A DNA stretch of 64,000 nt, taken from the NCBI RefSeq assembly GCF_050268245.1, contig NZ_JBNNGK010000015.1:1-64000 (forward strand), read 5' to 3'. Under the pieces are notes generated by a model, which was not told the DNA's origin, did not search any database, and was given only the letters and a program-made list of their open reading frames with translations. Source of the stretch: JBNNGK01 sp050268245. Lineage in GTDB: Bacteria > Pseudomonadota > Gammaproteobacteria > Enterobacterales > Enterobacteriaceae. This document shows, piece after piece, positions 34,754 through 43,573 of the stretch; positions within the stretch are counted from its first letter, which is position 1; each line of letters opens with the position of its first letter. The position numbers and the translations under genes are program-made.

Positions 34754-36148
34754 TTAACGCGATCCCATTTCGCGTAGCGGTTTTCCCGCCATCAAATTGC
34801 GTTCGATATGTTCCAGTGAGATATTTTTGGTTTCAGGAACCAAAGCAATGGTCAGGAAAATAAAGAGTAGGTTCAAGCCTGCATAAACCCAGAAGGTGTG
34901 TGCACTGCCCAAGCTGTTGAGCATGGTCAGGAAGGTTGCGCCCACGATCATATTGGCAATCCAGTTCACCGTGGTAGAGCAGGTAATGCCGAAATCTCGG
35001 CCTTTTAGCGGCTGGATCTCGGAGCAGAGTACCCAAATCAGCGGGCCTGCACTCATGGCAAAACCGACGATAAACATCAGTAACATCAGGACAGCGAAGT
35101 ATTGCGCCGCAGGTGTCACCATGCCGACATTCATCATGGTGCCGAGTATGCCCATGCCGATTGCCATCACCAGAAAACCCAGCTTCAGCGTTGGCTTGCG
35201 CCCCCAACGGTCTACTAATCCGATGGCGATAAAGGTTGCGAGTACATTAACCAACCCGACGATGACCGTTCCCCACATTTGTTGTGCCGTGCTGGCAAAA
35301 CCGGCCAGATCGAAGATCTTGGGTGCGTAATACATGATCACATTCATACCGGTGAATTGCTGCATCACTTGTAACAAAATGCCAAGGTATACCGCACGGC
35401 GGAAGTTTTTGTTGTTCTTGAATAATGTCCAGCCACTTTGTTTGATCGTTAGGCTTTGACGAATTTCGTCCAGCTCGGCTTTGGCTTGTTCGCGGGTGTC
35501 TCGCAGCATTTCCAATACCTTGTGCGCTTCGACATCTCGCCCGCGTGATGCCAGCCAGCGTGGGCTGCGCGGCAGGAAGAACACGCCGACTAACAGCAGT
35601 AATGCCGGAAGGGTGATAATGCCGAGCATCCAGCGCCATGAGCCGCTGTAGCTGAATGCGGTATCTGACAGATAGGCGGCCAGAATACCGATGGTTATCA
35701 TCAATTGGTACATTGAAATCATACTGCCACGAATACGTTCTGGCGCGATTTCAGAGAGGTATAACGGAGCGGTGAACGAGGCAATACCGACCGCTAAGCC
35801 TAACAGCACGCGAGAAACCAGCAACACATCAACATTGGGGGCGAAGGCCGAGCACAGTGAACCGGCGACAAACAGCACGGCACCGATCATTAGACTGTAT
35901 TTACGCCCCAATCGATAAGACAGCCAGCCACTGCCAACTGCGCCGACCGCCGCGCCGAACATCATTGAGCTGACTACCCATTCTTGTTGCTGTGACGTTA
36001 TTTGGAATTCATCAGTAATAAACGGTAATGCACCGGCGATCACACCAATATCCAGCCCAAATAACAGACCAGCTAGCGCAGCCAAAAAACAGACAAAGAA
36101 GGTCAGTTGCGCAGGGGAGCGCCCCTTGCCTGCGGTAGTTGTCGTCAT
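34754..36148 (-). CDS. galP: Galactose:H+ symporter
   Basis: 464 residues, the E. coli GalP length. Major facilitator, sugar-porter family, twelve membrane helices. Signatures: LAALAGLLFGLDIGVIAGALPFI, GSGWLSYRLGRKYSL, PLYLSEIAPERIRGSM, VMQQFTGMNVIMYYAPKIF, VDRWGRKPTLKLG, PETKNISLEHIERNL. Near-identical to remembered GalP over most of its length. Imports galactose and glucose with protons. Two GalR-type operators and a CRP-like site lie upstream. Confidence 0.94.
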   Translation of the reverse strand: MTTTTAGKGRSPAQLTFFVCFLAALAGLLFGLDIGVIAGALPFITDEFQITSQQQEWVVSSMMFGAAVGAVGSGWLSYRLGRKYSLMIGAVLFVAGSLCSAFAPNVDVLLVSRVLLGLAVGIASFTAPLYLSEIAPERIRGSMISMYQLMITIGILAAYLSDTAFSYSGSWRWMLGIITLPALLLLVGVFFLPRSPRWLASRGRDVEAHKVLEMLRDTREQAKAELDEIRQSLTIKQSGWTLFKNNKNFRRAVYLGILLQVMQQFTGMNVIMYYAPKIFDLAGFASTAQQMWGTVIVGLVNVLATFIAIGLVDRWGRKPTLKLGFLVMAIGMGILGTMMNVGMVTPAAQYFAVLMLLMFIVGFAMSAGPLIWVLCSEIQPLKGRDFGITCSTTVNWIANMIVGATFLTMLNSLGSAHTFWVYAGLNLLFIFLTIALVPETKNISLEHIERNLMAGKPLREMGSR

Positions 36149-36214
36149 AACGCCTCCATATAAAACTGGGTAAACGGCTTTAAGGCTATGTTATGGAACC
36201 TGCGTGAAGGTAAA

Positions 36215-36230
36215 AGTGCGCCGGATCACA
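36215..36230 (-). promoter_or_regulatory. CRP-like site in the galP promoter region
   Basis: AGTGC-GCCGGA-TCACA has a perfect right half of the CRP consensus and three of five on the left. It lies next to the proximal GalR-type operator. Confidence 0.35.
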
Positions 36231-36233
36231 TTA

Positions 36234-36249
36234 ATGTAATCGATTACAT
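36234..36249. promoter_or_regulatory. GalR/GalS-type operator, proximal
   Basis: ATGTAATCGATTACAT is a perfect palindrome matching the Gal operator pattern GTGNAANCGNTTNCAC except at the two outer bases. It is 86 bases upstream of the galP start. Known: galP of E. coli is repressed by GalR/GalS. Confidence 0.6.
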
Positions 36250-36341
36250 TTTTAGCTGATTGTTATTAATTTAGCATCATTGAGTTTTTATAATTTTCTT
36301 TAATATCAATTGCTAATTTACTTTAATATGATGAATTTATC

Positions 36342-36357
36342 ATGTAATCGTTATCAG
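36342..36357. promoter_or_regulatory. GalR/GalS-type operator, distal, imperfect
   Basis: ATGTAATCGTTATCAG keeps 9 of 12 fixed positions of the Gal operator pattern and shares its left half with the proximal site. The two centres are 108 bases apart, close to the 114 bases between the looped gal operators of E. coli. Confidence 0.4.
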
Positions 36358-36410
36358 TTTTTTTATGGAAAAGGAAAGGGGCAAGGCTGTGTTTATAGGC
36401 GTAACTGCGA

Positions 36411-37382
36411 TTAGACGGCGGTTGCGCGGTTTTTTTGTTGCACGATATCCGCCATCACGGCCAGAGCAATCTCGGCCGGGGTTTTACTGCCTAGCGGCAA
36501 ACCGATCGGAGCATGAATACGACTCAGTTCCTGTGGAGAGAGTTCGGCGATCTTACGCAGGCGTTGGCGGCGGCGAGTGCTATTTTGCTGCGACCCCATG
36601 GCGCCGATATAAAAAGCAGGCGTATGTATCGCTTCCATCAGGGTTAGATCGTCCATGAGTGGATCGTGGGTTAGCGCCACTACTGCCGTGTTGGCATGAC
36701 AGCCGCCTTCTTCGATGAACTTAGCCGGGAACTGCTGTAGCAATGTGATATTGGGTTTTAGCTGACTCGCGAAGTTTTCCAATGCCTCGGGGCGGCTTTC
36801 GCAGACAATGACCTCAAAACCAAGCGCGTTGGCGAAGTCGGCACAAAACAGCGCCACGTTTGAAAGCCCTGCGATAAGCAGGCGCGGCGCGGCGGCAATG
36901 TATAAGGTAATGTCATTTCCTTGCCGTATCACTCGGGTGGCGCTAGTGAAATCGCTGGTGGCTAACGTTGTACAGGCATCAGGCAGGCGCAGGCGCTTGA
37001 GCAGCGCGTGATGGCCATCTAACGCGGCTGCGATTTGCGCCAGATAGGCAATACTGTCATCACCAGCCGGTAAGTACTCAATCAGCACCTCGAGCACGCC
37101 GCCGCAGGGCAGCGCCACGTTGGGCGTCAGGCCGCCTTCACCATAGCGTACCACCTGGCTGGCAGCTTGATATTCGCCGGTAGCGATGCGTTGTAAAAAG
37201 TCTTCTTCCACACAGCCGCCGGATAATGAACCGCAATAATGCCCATTACCGATCGCGGCCATCAGCGCACCTGGGGAACGCGGTGACGAGCCATAGGTGT
37301 TCAACACAGTACAAAACCAGACGGGCTGTTGCATAAGCCAGCTAATAGACTGGCTGACTACGCTAATATCAAGATGCTGCAT
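36411..37382 (-). CDS. XdhC/CoxI family molybdenum-hydroxylase accessory protein
   Basis: 323 residues from ATG 37382; the frame is open 96 bases further but that part overlaps mocA. N-terminal XdhC_CoxI domain (VLNTYGSSPRSPGALMAA, GSLSGGCVEED) and C-terminal Rossmann domain (LIAGLSNVALFCADFANALGFEVIVCESRPE, YIGAMGSQQNSTRRR, IHAPIGLPLGSKTPAEIALAVMADI). Family members bind and sulfurate the molybdenum cofactor for xanthine dehydrogenase-type enzymes. Start is only 7 bases after the mocA stop, so one operon. No Xdh-type enzyme is in the window. Confidence 0.85.
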   Translation of the reverse strand: MQHLDISVVSQSISWLMQQPVWFCTVLNTYGSSPRSPGALMAAIGNGHYCGSLSGGCVEEDFLQRIATGEYQAASQVVRYGEGGLTPNVALPCGGVLEVLIEYLPAGDDSIAYLAQIAAALDGHHALLKRLRLPDACTTLATSDFTSATRVIRQGNDITLYIAAAPRLLIAGLSNVALFCADFANALGFEVIVCESRPEALENFASQLKPNITLLQQFPAKFIEEGGCHANTAVVALTHDPLMDDLTLMEAIHTPAFYIGAMGSQQNSTRRRQRLRKIAELSPQELSRIHAPIGLPLGSKTPAEIALAVMADIVQQKNRATAV

Positions 37383-37389
37383 AGGCGCT

Positions 37390-37959
37390 TTACTCGCTGG
37401 CTGGTAACTGTGACGGCAGGTCAATATCTTGCACCATCTCCGCCAAATAAATCGGCAACAGATATACCCGTCGGCCATTCAGTATGGAATACCCGCCGTC
37501 ATCGCCTTGCAACGCACACAGCGGCTTATGTAGCGCGGCAGAAAACCCGACCGGATGCCCCGGTTGTTGGTTAAAGCAAGGACGCACGATCGCATGTTGC
37601 CGCAATGCCGCCGCCGTCTGAATAAATATCTGCGGTGTCACAAACGGCATATCTGCTAAATGAATCAGCCAACCGTCCCATTCTTTTGTGGCGGTTACGC
37701 CTGCGGCGATGGAATCGCCTAACCCGTGACTCTCTAGCAGAGTGAAATTGACGTGGTACTCAGTGCAAACGTTTTGCAGCAGGCTATTTTCTGGCCGAGT
37801 AACCACATGCACGGGTAAGCAAGACGCCAAGGCGTGTTGCAATGTTTGTTCAAACACTGTCACTTCCCCCAATGGCGCATTCAGCTTGTTACCTTTGCCG
37901 CCCGCCTGAATAAACCGTTTACCTTGCCCGGCGGCGGCGATCACAATACCTGTCACCAT
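37390..37959 (-). CDS. mocA: MobA/MocA-like molybdenum cofactor nucleotidyltransferase
   Basis: 189 residues from ATG 37959, where the typical N-terminus MVTGIVIAAAGQGKRF begins. Nucleotidyltransferase fold with IHLADMPFVT metal motif, GHPVGFS near the end and LGDSIAAGV in the middle: the MocA (cytidylyl) rather than MobA (guanylyl) pattern, likely making molybdopterin cytosine dinucleotide. Pairs with the XdhC gene. The symbol is by family and is less certain than the fold. Confidence 0.7.
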   Translation of the reverse strand: MVTGIVIAAAGQGKRFIQAGGKGNKLNAPLGEVTVFEQTLQHALASCLPVHVVTRPENSLLQNVCTEYHVNFTLLESHGLGDSIAAGVTATKEWDGWLIHLADMPFVTPQIFIQTAAALRQHAIVRPCFNQQPGHPVGFSAALHKPLCALQGDDGGYSILNGRRVYLLPIYLAEMVQDIDLPSQLPASE

Positions 37960-38040
37960 GTTGATTATTCTCGTGAGTGTCATAACTCTGGGGGAGGGAA
38001 ACGATATAGAAGTTAAGGATGGTTTTGGCACAATTGCAAC

Positions 38041-38075
38041 CTGTCACGGCGCGTGTAATGAAAACGCCGTGACAG
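38041..38075. other. 11-bp hairpin after the GH43 gene, no U-tract
   Basis: CTGTCACGGCG and CGCCGTGACAG, 13-base loop, starting 7 bases past the GH43 stop on the minus strand. No T-run on either strand. Confidence 0.6.
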
Positions 38076-38082
38076 TCGGGGG

Positions 38083-39033
38083 TTAAAGCGTATCGGCTGG
38101 CGGTATGCCAAATAGGGGCATACCGTCATCGCTCCATGCTAATGGTTTAATGCGCGTATGCCGATTGGGGTCATAAAGCGGGTCACCGTCAATTTCAGTG
38201 TAATTTCGCGCGTGATAAACCAGCACATCGTTACCGTTTTCGTCAACGGTGAAACTGTTATGCCCTGGACCGTATTGATGATGCTCATAACTGGTGCAAA
38301 ACACTGGCTGCGGCGACTTATGCCATTGGCGGGGATCAAGTAGGTTGCTGTCGATATCTGCCCACAGCAGGCCGATACAGTAGTTTTCATCGGTCGCACT
38401 GGCGGAATAACTGATGAAAATTCGCTGACCGTGTACCACTACCGCAGGCCCCTCATTAACCCAGAATCCTTTGGCTTCCCATGCGAGTTCCGGTTTACTC
38501 AGCATGACCGGCTCGCCTTTCAGCGTCCATGGATTAGCCATTTCAGCCAGATACAAATTTGAGTTGCCGCGAATAGCCGGATCTTTTTGCGCCCACAGAT
38601 AATAGTGTTTGCCGTGGTGGGAAAAGTAAGTGGCGTCGAGCGAGAAACTGTCAATGTGGCTGTAAATACGCCCTTTTTCCTGCCATTTACCTTCTAGCGG
38701 ATTTGCTGCGTCACACTCCAAAGCAAACATGCGGTGTTGAAACAGGCCGTCTGCGATTTCTGGGCTGTGGGCGGCGGCGAAGTAGAGATACCATTTATCA
38801 TCGATGAAATGCAGTTCAGGTGCCCAAATCAGAGCGCTCATCGGCCCGCTGGCCGGCTTGTGCCACACGACTTTAGGTTCTGCCTGCGCTAGCGCACACA
38901 AGCTAGTGGCACGGCGTAACTCTAGCCGGTCGTACTCCGGTACTGAAGCGACAAAGTAGTAATAACCGTCGCTGTGGCGAATGATAAATGGGTCGGCACG
39001 CTGTTCAATTAATGGATTAGGGTACTGTTTCAT
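38083..39033 (-). CDS. Glycoside hydrolase family 43 protein
   Basis: 316 residues from ATG 39033 (open frame extends 30 bases up into the transporter gene). Five-bladed propeller of family 43: catalytic base in RADPFIIRHSDGYYYF, modulating Asp in SFSLDATYF, acid Glu in FWVNEGPAVV. No signal peptide, so a cytoplasmic enzyme acting on imported oligosaccharides. Family activities are alpha-L-arabinofuranosidase, arabinanase and beta-xylosidase; the substrate cannot be chosen by eye. Follows the transporter by about 10 bases, forming a transport-hydrolysis operon. Confidence 0.85.
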   Translation of the reverse strand: MKQYPNPLIEQRADPFIIRHSDGYYYFVASVPEYDRLELRRATSLCALAQAEPKVVWHKPASGPMSALIWAPELHFIDDKWYLYFAAAHSPEIADGLFQHRMFALECDAANPLEGKWQEKGRIYSHIDSFSLDATYFSHHGKHYYLWAQKDPAIRGNSNLYLAEMANPWTLKGEPVMLSKPELAWEAKGFWVNEGPAVVVHGQRIFISYSASATDENYCIGLLWADIDSNLLDPRQWHKSPQPVFCTSYEHHQYGPGHNSFTVDENGNDVLVYHARNYTEIDGDPLYDPNRHTRIKPLAWSDDGMPLFGIPPADTL

Positions 39034-39043
39034 CTCAGATTCC

Positions 39044-40450
39044 TTACGGATGTTTGGCTTCAAGCTGTTGCTCGCGGTATTCAGCCAGCTCTTGATAATT
39101 GGTACGGCGTTTTTCTAAGTCGATCTGAATTTGTTTCATTAAATTCCTGTCTACCTTCAGCAGCCGCACGACGCCTGCGGTAATTAAATAGCCGATGCCA
39201 GGGATGACGGTGAACAGCAGCACGATGCTGTTGAGGGCGCTGGCACTTTGGCTGGCTGCATCGGCTTGGTAACCAGAGAACGACATCAAGAAGCCGACCA
39301 TTGCACCGGCAACGGCCAGCCCCACTTTGAGAAAGAACAGGTTACCCGAGAAACTGATACCGGTGATGCGCTTCCCTGTTTTCCATTCGCCGTAATCGTC
39401 GACGTCAGCCATCAGTGACCAGTGCAACGGGGAGGGGATTTGGTGCAGGATATTCAACAGGAAGTAAGCCACCACGATAAGCCATGTCAACTGCGGGTTA
39501 AGGAAATAGAAACCGCAAGAGCAGATCGCCAGCACGATATTGGTCCAAAAGAACACTTTCAGCTTGCAGAAGCGATCGGTGAGCGGTTTGGCCAGCGCGC
39601 TGCCGAACATCATACCGATGACGCCCAAACTGATGAACAAGCTGGCGAAGGATGCCGATTGCTGCATCACGTAGGTGACGTAATACATGGTAGCCGCCAT
39701 GCGGATAAAGCCGGGGCAGACGTTAAAGAAGGTCAGTAATAAGATCCGCACCCATTGGTCATTTTTCCATACGTCTTTCAGATCGGATTTCAATGCGTCG
39801 TGGGTTGGCACTGCCGGACGAATACGCTCTTTGACCGTAGCGAAGCAGAACAAGAACATGCCCAGCGCGACCAGCGCCAGCACGCCCATCGCCATTTGAT
39901 AACCCCGTGCCTTGTTATCGCCACCAAACCATTCCGCCATCGGTAATAGCGTCATCGACAAGATTAACGTGGCGATACCGACCATGATGAAACGGTAGGA
40001 TTGGCAGGAAACGCGTTCGTGCGGATCGGCGGTGATCACGCCGCCCAACGAACAATAAGGAATGTTGATGGCAGTGTAGGTCAGTGACATCAGAAAATAA
40101 GTGGCAAAGGCATAGACCACTTTGCTGTTATAGCTCCATTCCGGCGTGGTAAACATCAAGACGCTAAACAGCACATAAGGCAGCGAAATCCACAGCAGCC
40201 AAGGGCGGAAACGGCCCCAACGGCTTTGGGTGCGATCGGCGATAGCGCCCATAATCGGGTCGGTTACGGCGTCAATTACCCGTACCGACAGTAACAAAAT
40301 CCCCACTAATGCCGGCGTCAGGCCAAAAATATCGGTGTAGAAATAATTGAGGAATAACATAATTGCACCACCAATCATGTTACAGCCGGCATCTCCCATG
40401 CCATAGCCGATCTTTTCTTTTATCGAAAGTGCAGTGCTCTTCATGGACAT
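39044..40450 (-). CDS. GPH-family glycoside:cation symporter
   Basis: 468 residues, about twelve membrane helices. Glycoside-pentoside-hexuronide family: KIGYGMGDAGCNM, VRVIDAVTDPIMGAIADRTQSRWGRFRPWLL and DVDDYGEWKTGKRITGISFS. The relatives next to GH43 enzymes (such as YagG/XynT) carry xylosides or arabinosides, which would suit the downstream hydrolase. Start at ATG 40450 or the second Met two codons later. Confidence 0.88.
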   Translation of the reverse strand: MSMKSTALSIKEKIGYGMGDAGCNMIGGAIMLFLNYFYTDIFGLTPALVGILLLSVRVIDAVTDPIMGAIADRTQSRWGRFRPWLLWISLPYVLFSVLMFTTPEWSYNSKVVYAFATYFLMSLTYTAINIPYCSLGGVITADPHERVSCQSYRFIMVGIATLILSMTLLPMAEWFGGDNKARGYQMAMGVLALVALGMFLFCFATVKERIRPAVPTHDALKSDLKDVWKNDQWVRILLLTFFNVCPGFIRMAATMYYVTYVMQQSASFASLFISLGVIGMMFGSALAKPLTDRFCKLKVFFWTNIVLAICSCGFYFLNPQLTWLIVVAYFLLNILHQIPSPLHWSLMADVDDYGEWKTGKRITGISFSGNLFFLKVGLAVAGAMVGFLMSFSGYQADAASQSASALNSIVLLFTVIPGIGYLITAGVVRLLKVDRNLMKQIQIDLEKRRTNYQELAEYREQQLEAKHP

Positions 40451-40499
40451 TTTCTCCGCGCTGGCAGGATCAGACTGAATGACAATGATTATTACCTTG

Positions 40500-40519
40500 C
40501 CTGATGCTGCGGCATCAGG
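40500..40519. promoter_or_regulatory. Inverted repeat upstream of the transporter-GH43 operon
   Basis: CCTGATGC-TGCG-GCATCAGG, perfect 8-bp arms, 50 bases before the transporter start. A plausible operator for an unlinked sugar regulator; no regulator gene is next to it. Confidence 0.4.
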
Positions 40520-40592
40520 AGTTCATGGTTATTGAGATGGACAAACGTGTCGCGGCAAGAGAAGTGTGAAGCAGTTGGCAAAATCATCAGGT

Positions 40593-40621
40593 AAGAAAAA
40601 GCCCGCATGTCAGTGCGGGCT
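40593..40621 (-). terminator. Rho-independent terminator of aroP
   Basis: On the minus strand AGCCCGCA / TGCGGGCT is followed by TTTTCTTA, about 20 bases past the aroP stop. Confidence 0.85.
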
Positions 40622-40638
40622 TAATTAAGTGTATATAA

Positions 40639-42018
40639 TCAATTAGTTGTGCTGTTTGCCGATCGTTGGTTACGTTGTTTAATCATGTAGCCAATGGCGA
40701 GTATTACCACCCATACCGGAATCAACAATACAGAGATTTGAATCCCCGGCGTGAGATACATAATCACTAAAATGCCGACCATAAACAGCAGACACAGATA
40801 ATTGCTGAACGGATACCAGAAGGCCTTGAACTTTGGTGTTACGCCTTCACGGTTCTTAGCCGCGCGGAACTTCAGGTGCGCCAAGCTGATCATTGCCCAG
40901 TTAATCACCAACGCAGATACCACCAGAGCCATCAATAATTCGAAAGCCCGCCCCGGAATTAAATAGTTAATCAGCACGCAGAACGCGGTCGCTAGGGCGG
41001 ATATGCCGATGGCGATCACCGGTACGCCTCGGCCATCGACTTTTAACAGGCTTTTTGGCCCATTTCCTTGTTTGGCCAAGCCGTAAAGCATACGGCTGTT
41101 GCAGTACACGCAACTGTTGTAAACCGACAACGCGGCGGTGAGCACCACGATATTCAGTACATTGGCCACCAGATTGCTGTTTAGCGCATGGAAAATCAGG
41201 ACGAATGGGCTGCCGCCTTCAACCACTTTGCCCCAGGGATAAAGGGAAAGCAGGATGGTCAGAGAACCAATGTAGAAAATTAAAATACGGTAAATCACCT
41301 GATTGGTGGCTTTTGGAATGCTTTTCTCCGGGTTATCGGCTTCTGCTGCGGTGATGCCCACCAGTTCCAAACCGCCAAAGGAGAACATGATGACCGCCAT
41401 GGCCATGACTAACCCCATCACGCCATTTGGCAAGAACCCGCCTTGTGCCCACAGGTTGGTCACGGTTGCTTCCGGGCCTCCCATGCCGCTAAACAGCAGA
41501 TAACCACCGAATAGAATCATGCCGATAATCGCCACCACTTTAATAATGGCGAACCAGAATTCCATTTCACCGTAAACTTTGACGTTAGCAAGATTGATGG
41601 CGTTAATCGCCAAGAAGAAGACCGCCGCTGACACCCAGGTAGGGATTTCCGGCCACCAGTATTGTATATAGATGCCGACGGCGGTCAGTTCCGCCATCGC
41701 GACCAGAACATACAGCACCCAGTAGTTCCAGCCAGAGGCAAAACCCGCAAAGTTGCCCCAGTATTTGTAGGCAAAATGGCTAAATGATCCAGCCACCGGT
41801 TCTTCTACCACCATTTCGCCCAACTGGCGCATGATCAGAAAGGCGATAAAACCACCGATCGCATAACCCAGAATGACCGACGGACCGGCCATTTTTATTG
41901 TTTGTGCGATACCGAGGAATAACCCGGTACCAATAGCGCCACCTAAGGCGATAAGCTGGATATGGCGGTTTTTCAGGCCGCGTTTCAGCTGGTCGCCCTG
42001 TTGTTGACCATCCATCAA
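40639..42018 (-). CDS. aroP: Aromatic amino acid transporter
   Basis: 459 residues (E. coli AroP 457). APC family, twelve helices: QLKRGLKNRHIQLIALGGAIGTGLFLG, EMVVEEPVAGSFSHFAYKYWG, FASGWNYWVLYVLVAMAELTAVG, MFSFGGLELVGITAAEADNPE, NSCVYCNSRMLYGLA. Imports Phe, Tyr and Trp by proton symport. Start at the first or second of two Met codons. A TyrR box lies in the promoter region, as expected for aroP. Divergent from pdhR as in E. coli. Confidence 0.94.
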   Translation of the reverse strand: MMDGQQQGDQLKRGLKNRHIQLIALGGAIGTGLFLGIAQTIKMAGPSVILGYAIGGFIAFLIMRQLGEMVVEEPVAGSFSHFAYKYWGNFAGFASGWNYWVLYVLVAMAELTAVGIYIQYWWPEIPTWVSAAVFFLAINAINLANVKVYGEMEFWFAIIKVVAIIGMILFGGYLLFSGMGGPEATVTNLWAQGGFLPNGVMGLVMAMAVIMFSFGGLELVGITAAEADNPEKSIPKATNQVIYRILIFYIGSLTILLSLYPWGKVVEGGSPFVLIFHALNSNLVANVLNIVVLTAALSVYNSCVYCNSRMLYGLAKQGNGPKSLLKVDGRGVPVIAIGISALATAFCVLINYLIPGRAFELLMALVVSALVINWAMISLAHLKFRAAKNREGVTPKFKAFWYPFSNYLCLLFMVGILVIMYLTPGIQISVLLIPVWVVILAIGYMIKQRNQRSANSTTN

Positions 42019-42074
42019 TTTCCCCTCTGTCGTTGCAGAATGCCCACAGGCTGTAAGGCTGTTAATACGCTTAG

Positions 42075-42092
42075 TGTATTTTTTTATTTACA
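42075..42092 (-). promoter_or_regulatory. TyrR box of aroP
   Basis: TGTATTTTTTTATTTACA fits TGTAAA-N6-TTTACA with the invariant G and C and a perfect right half. Sixty bases upstream of aroP. Known: TyrR represses aroP. Confidence 0.6.
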
Positions 42093-42318
42093 ATGTTGTG
42101 TTTGTTGATTTAACGGGAAAGCTACCGTTCGAAGAAGAATAATGTTAAGCGAAAATCTTTGCACCTGATTTATGCAGCGAGTGGTTAAGGTTTCAGCAGT
42201 TTAGGCGACAAAATGCGGATTGTGTGACCAAAGAGGGGGAAGGCTGCACAAAATAAGCAATCAGTCACAGTAATCTTCATACCGATTGCCTTTAACCCGT
42301 GGCTGGCCTGTGTCTTAT

Positions 42319-42334
42319 TGTGACTAATGTCACG
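42319..42334. promoter_or_regulatory. CRP-like site between aroP and pdhR
   Basis: TGTGA-CTAATG-TCACG, 9 of 10 consensus positions. It is about 300 bases from each start codon, so the regulated promoter is unclear; pdhR is a known CRP target in E. coli. Confidence 0.5.
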
Positions 42335-42594
42335 GCTGCCAGAAGAAGGGATATTCACCAAAGCTTAATACGTCTGCAATCAAACTCCGCTATTCACGGT
42401 TCAGTCTGCCTAACCAAAGGTTTCTTAAACGTTAAATCGCACGTTGATGACGTAAATGGTATTACCACTGAAGGGTTACCAGTTTGCAGCAGGGTATCGT
42501 TCGAGGTGTTAAAATGTGCGGGTGTCCCTGATTTCGATCAAGGGTCATATGGACAGGAGGTGAATACTTTGTTACTTTACCATCACGTTTTTGA

Positions 42595-42611
42595 AATTGG
42601 TATTACCAATT
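42595..42611. promoter_or_regulatory. PdhR operator
   Basis: AATTGGTATTACCAATT is a perfect copy of the PdhR palindrome (AATTGGT-N3-ACCAATT), 33 bases before the pdhR start, where it gives auto-repression of the pdhR-aceEF operon relieved by pyruvate. Confidence 0.92.
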
Positions 42612-42644
42612 GACTCCGCGCCATTCGCAGAGAAGAAATCACTC

Positions 42645-43409
42645 ATGGCCTACAGCAAAATCCGCCAGCCTAAGTTGTCAGACGTCATCGAGCAACAGCT
42701 CGAATATCTGATCCTCGAGGGTACGTTGCGCCCAGGCGAAAAGTTGCCTCCCGAGCGCGAGCTGGCGAAACAGTTTGATGTTTCCCGTCCTTCTCTGAGA
42801 GAGGCTATTCAGCGCTTGGAAGCAAAAGGGTTGCTCTTGCGTCGTCAGGGCGGCGGTACTTTCGTTCAAACCAATCTTTGGCAAAGCTTCAGCGATCCGT
42901 TGGCTGAACTGCTGGCCGATCATCCAGAATCACAATTCGATCTGCTCGAAACGCGCCATGCGCTTGAAGGCATTGCTGCCTATTACGCAGCATTGCGCGG
43001 TACGGATGAAGATTTGGAACGCATTCGCGATTGCCACATTGTGATTCAGCAGGCTCAGGAAAGTGGCGATCTCGACGCTGAAGCGGATGCGGTGATGCAG
43101 TATCAGATCGCGGTCACCGAAGCGGCTCATAACGTGGTGTTACTGCATTTGCTTCGCTGTATGGGGCCGATGTTGGAACAAAACGTCCGTCAGAACTTTG
43201 AATTGCTCTACTCGCGCCGTGAAATGTTGGCAAAAGTGAGCAGCCACCGCGCCGGGATTTTTGAGGCGATAGTGGCACGTGAGCCAGAAAAGGCTCGCGA
43301 AGCCTCGCACCGTCACTTGGCGTTTATCGAGGAGATTTTGCTGGATCTCAGCCGGGAACATACTCGGCGTGAGAGATCGTTACGGCGGCTCCAGCAGCGC
43401 AAGGATTAA
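42645..43409 (+). CDS. pdhR: Pyruvate-responsive repressor of the pyruvate dehydrogenase operon
   Basis: 254 residues from ATG 42645, the E. coli length. GntR family, FadR subfamily: N-terminal winged helix (about 9-75) with GTLRPGEKLPPERELAKQFDVSRPSLREAI and GGGTFVQ, C-terminal FCD helical sensor domain (about 90-240). Represses its own operon through the site at 42595. Followed by aceE after 246 bases. Confidence 0.96.
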   Translation: MAYSKIRQPKLSDVIEQQLEYLILEGTLRPGEKLPPERELAKQFDVSRPSLREAIQRLEAKGLLLRRQGGGTFVQTNLWQSFSDPLAELLADHPESQFDLLETRHALEGIAAYYAALRGTDEDLERIRDCHIVIQQAQESGDLDAEADAVMQYQIAVTEAAHNVVLLHLLRCMGPMLEQNVRQNFELLYSRREMLAKVSSHRAGIFEAIVAREPEKAREASHRHLAFIEEILLDLSREHTRRERSLRRLQQRKD

Positions 43410-43451
43410 GGACGCGTCTTCGCAAGGCACACCAGCTTGTGAGGCGATCCG

Positions 43452-43471
43452 AAATGCTTATTTAAGCATTT
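43452..43471. other. Palindrome in the pdhR-aceE spacer
   Basis: AAATGCTT-ATTT-AAGCATTT, perfect 8-bp arms, 43 bases after the pdhR stop. No T-run; role unknown. Confidence 0.45.
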
Positions 43472-43573
43472 AAAGCGGCAACTACACCCAACGTATTTCG
43501 CGTGGTAGCGAGATGGCAATGGCGTCACGCCAGCCGACATGCAGCCACATGTCATACACCGGGAATTACTGAT

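Larger units (their letters stand above)
42019..42594. other. Long aroP-pdhR divergent intergenic region
   Basis: No gene supported; the open frame 42299-42613 has no recognisable product. The stretch holds the TyrR and CRP-like sites listed separately and the unplaced promoters of both genes. Confidence 0.6.

Noticed and set aside
36365..36658. 97-codon plus-strand frame after galP promoter
   Set aside because: Antisense to the end of the xdhC gene; no family match.
42299..42613. 104-codon frame between aroP and pdhR
   Set aside because: Runs over the CRP site and PdhR operator; no motif or family.
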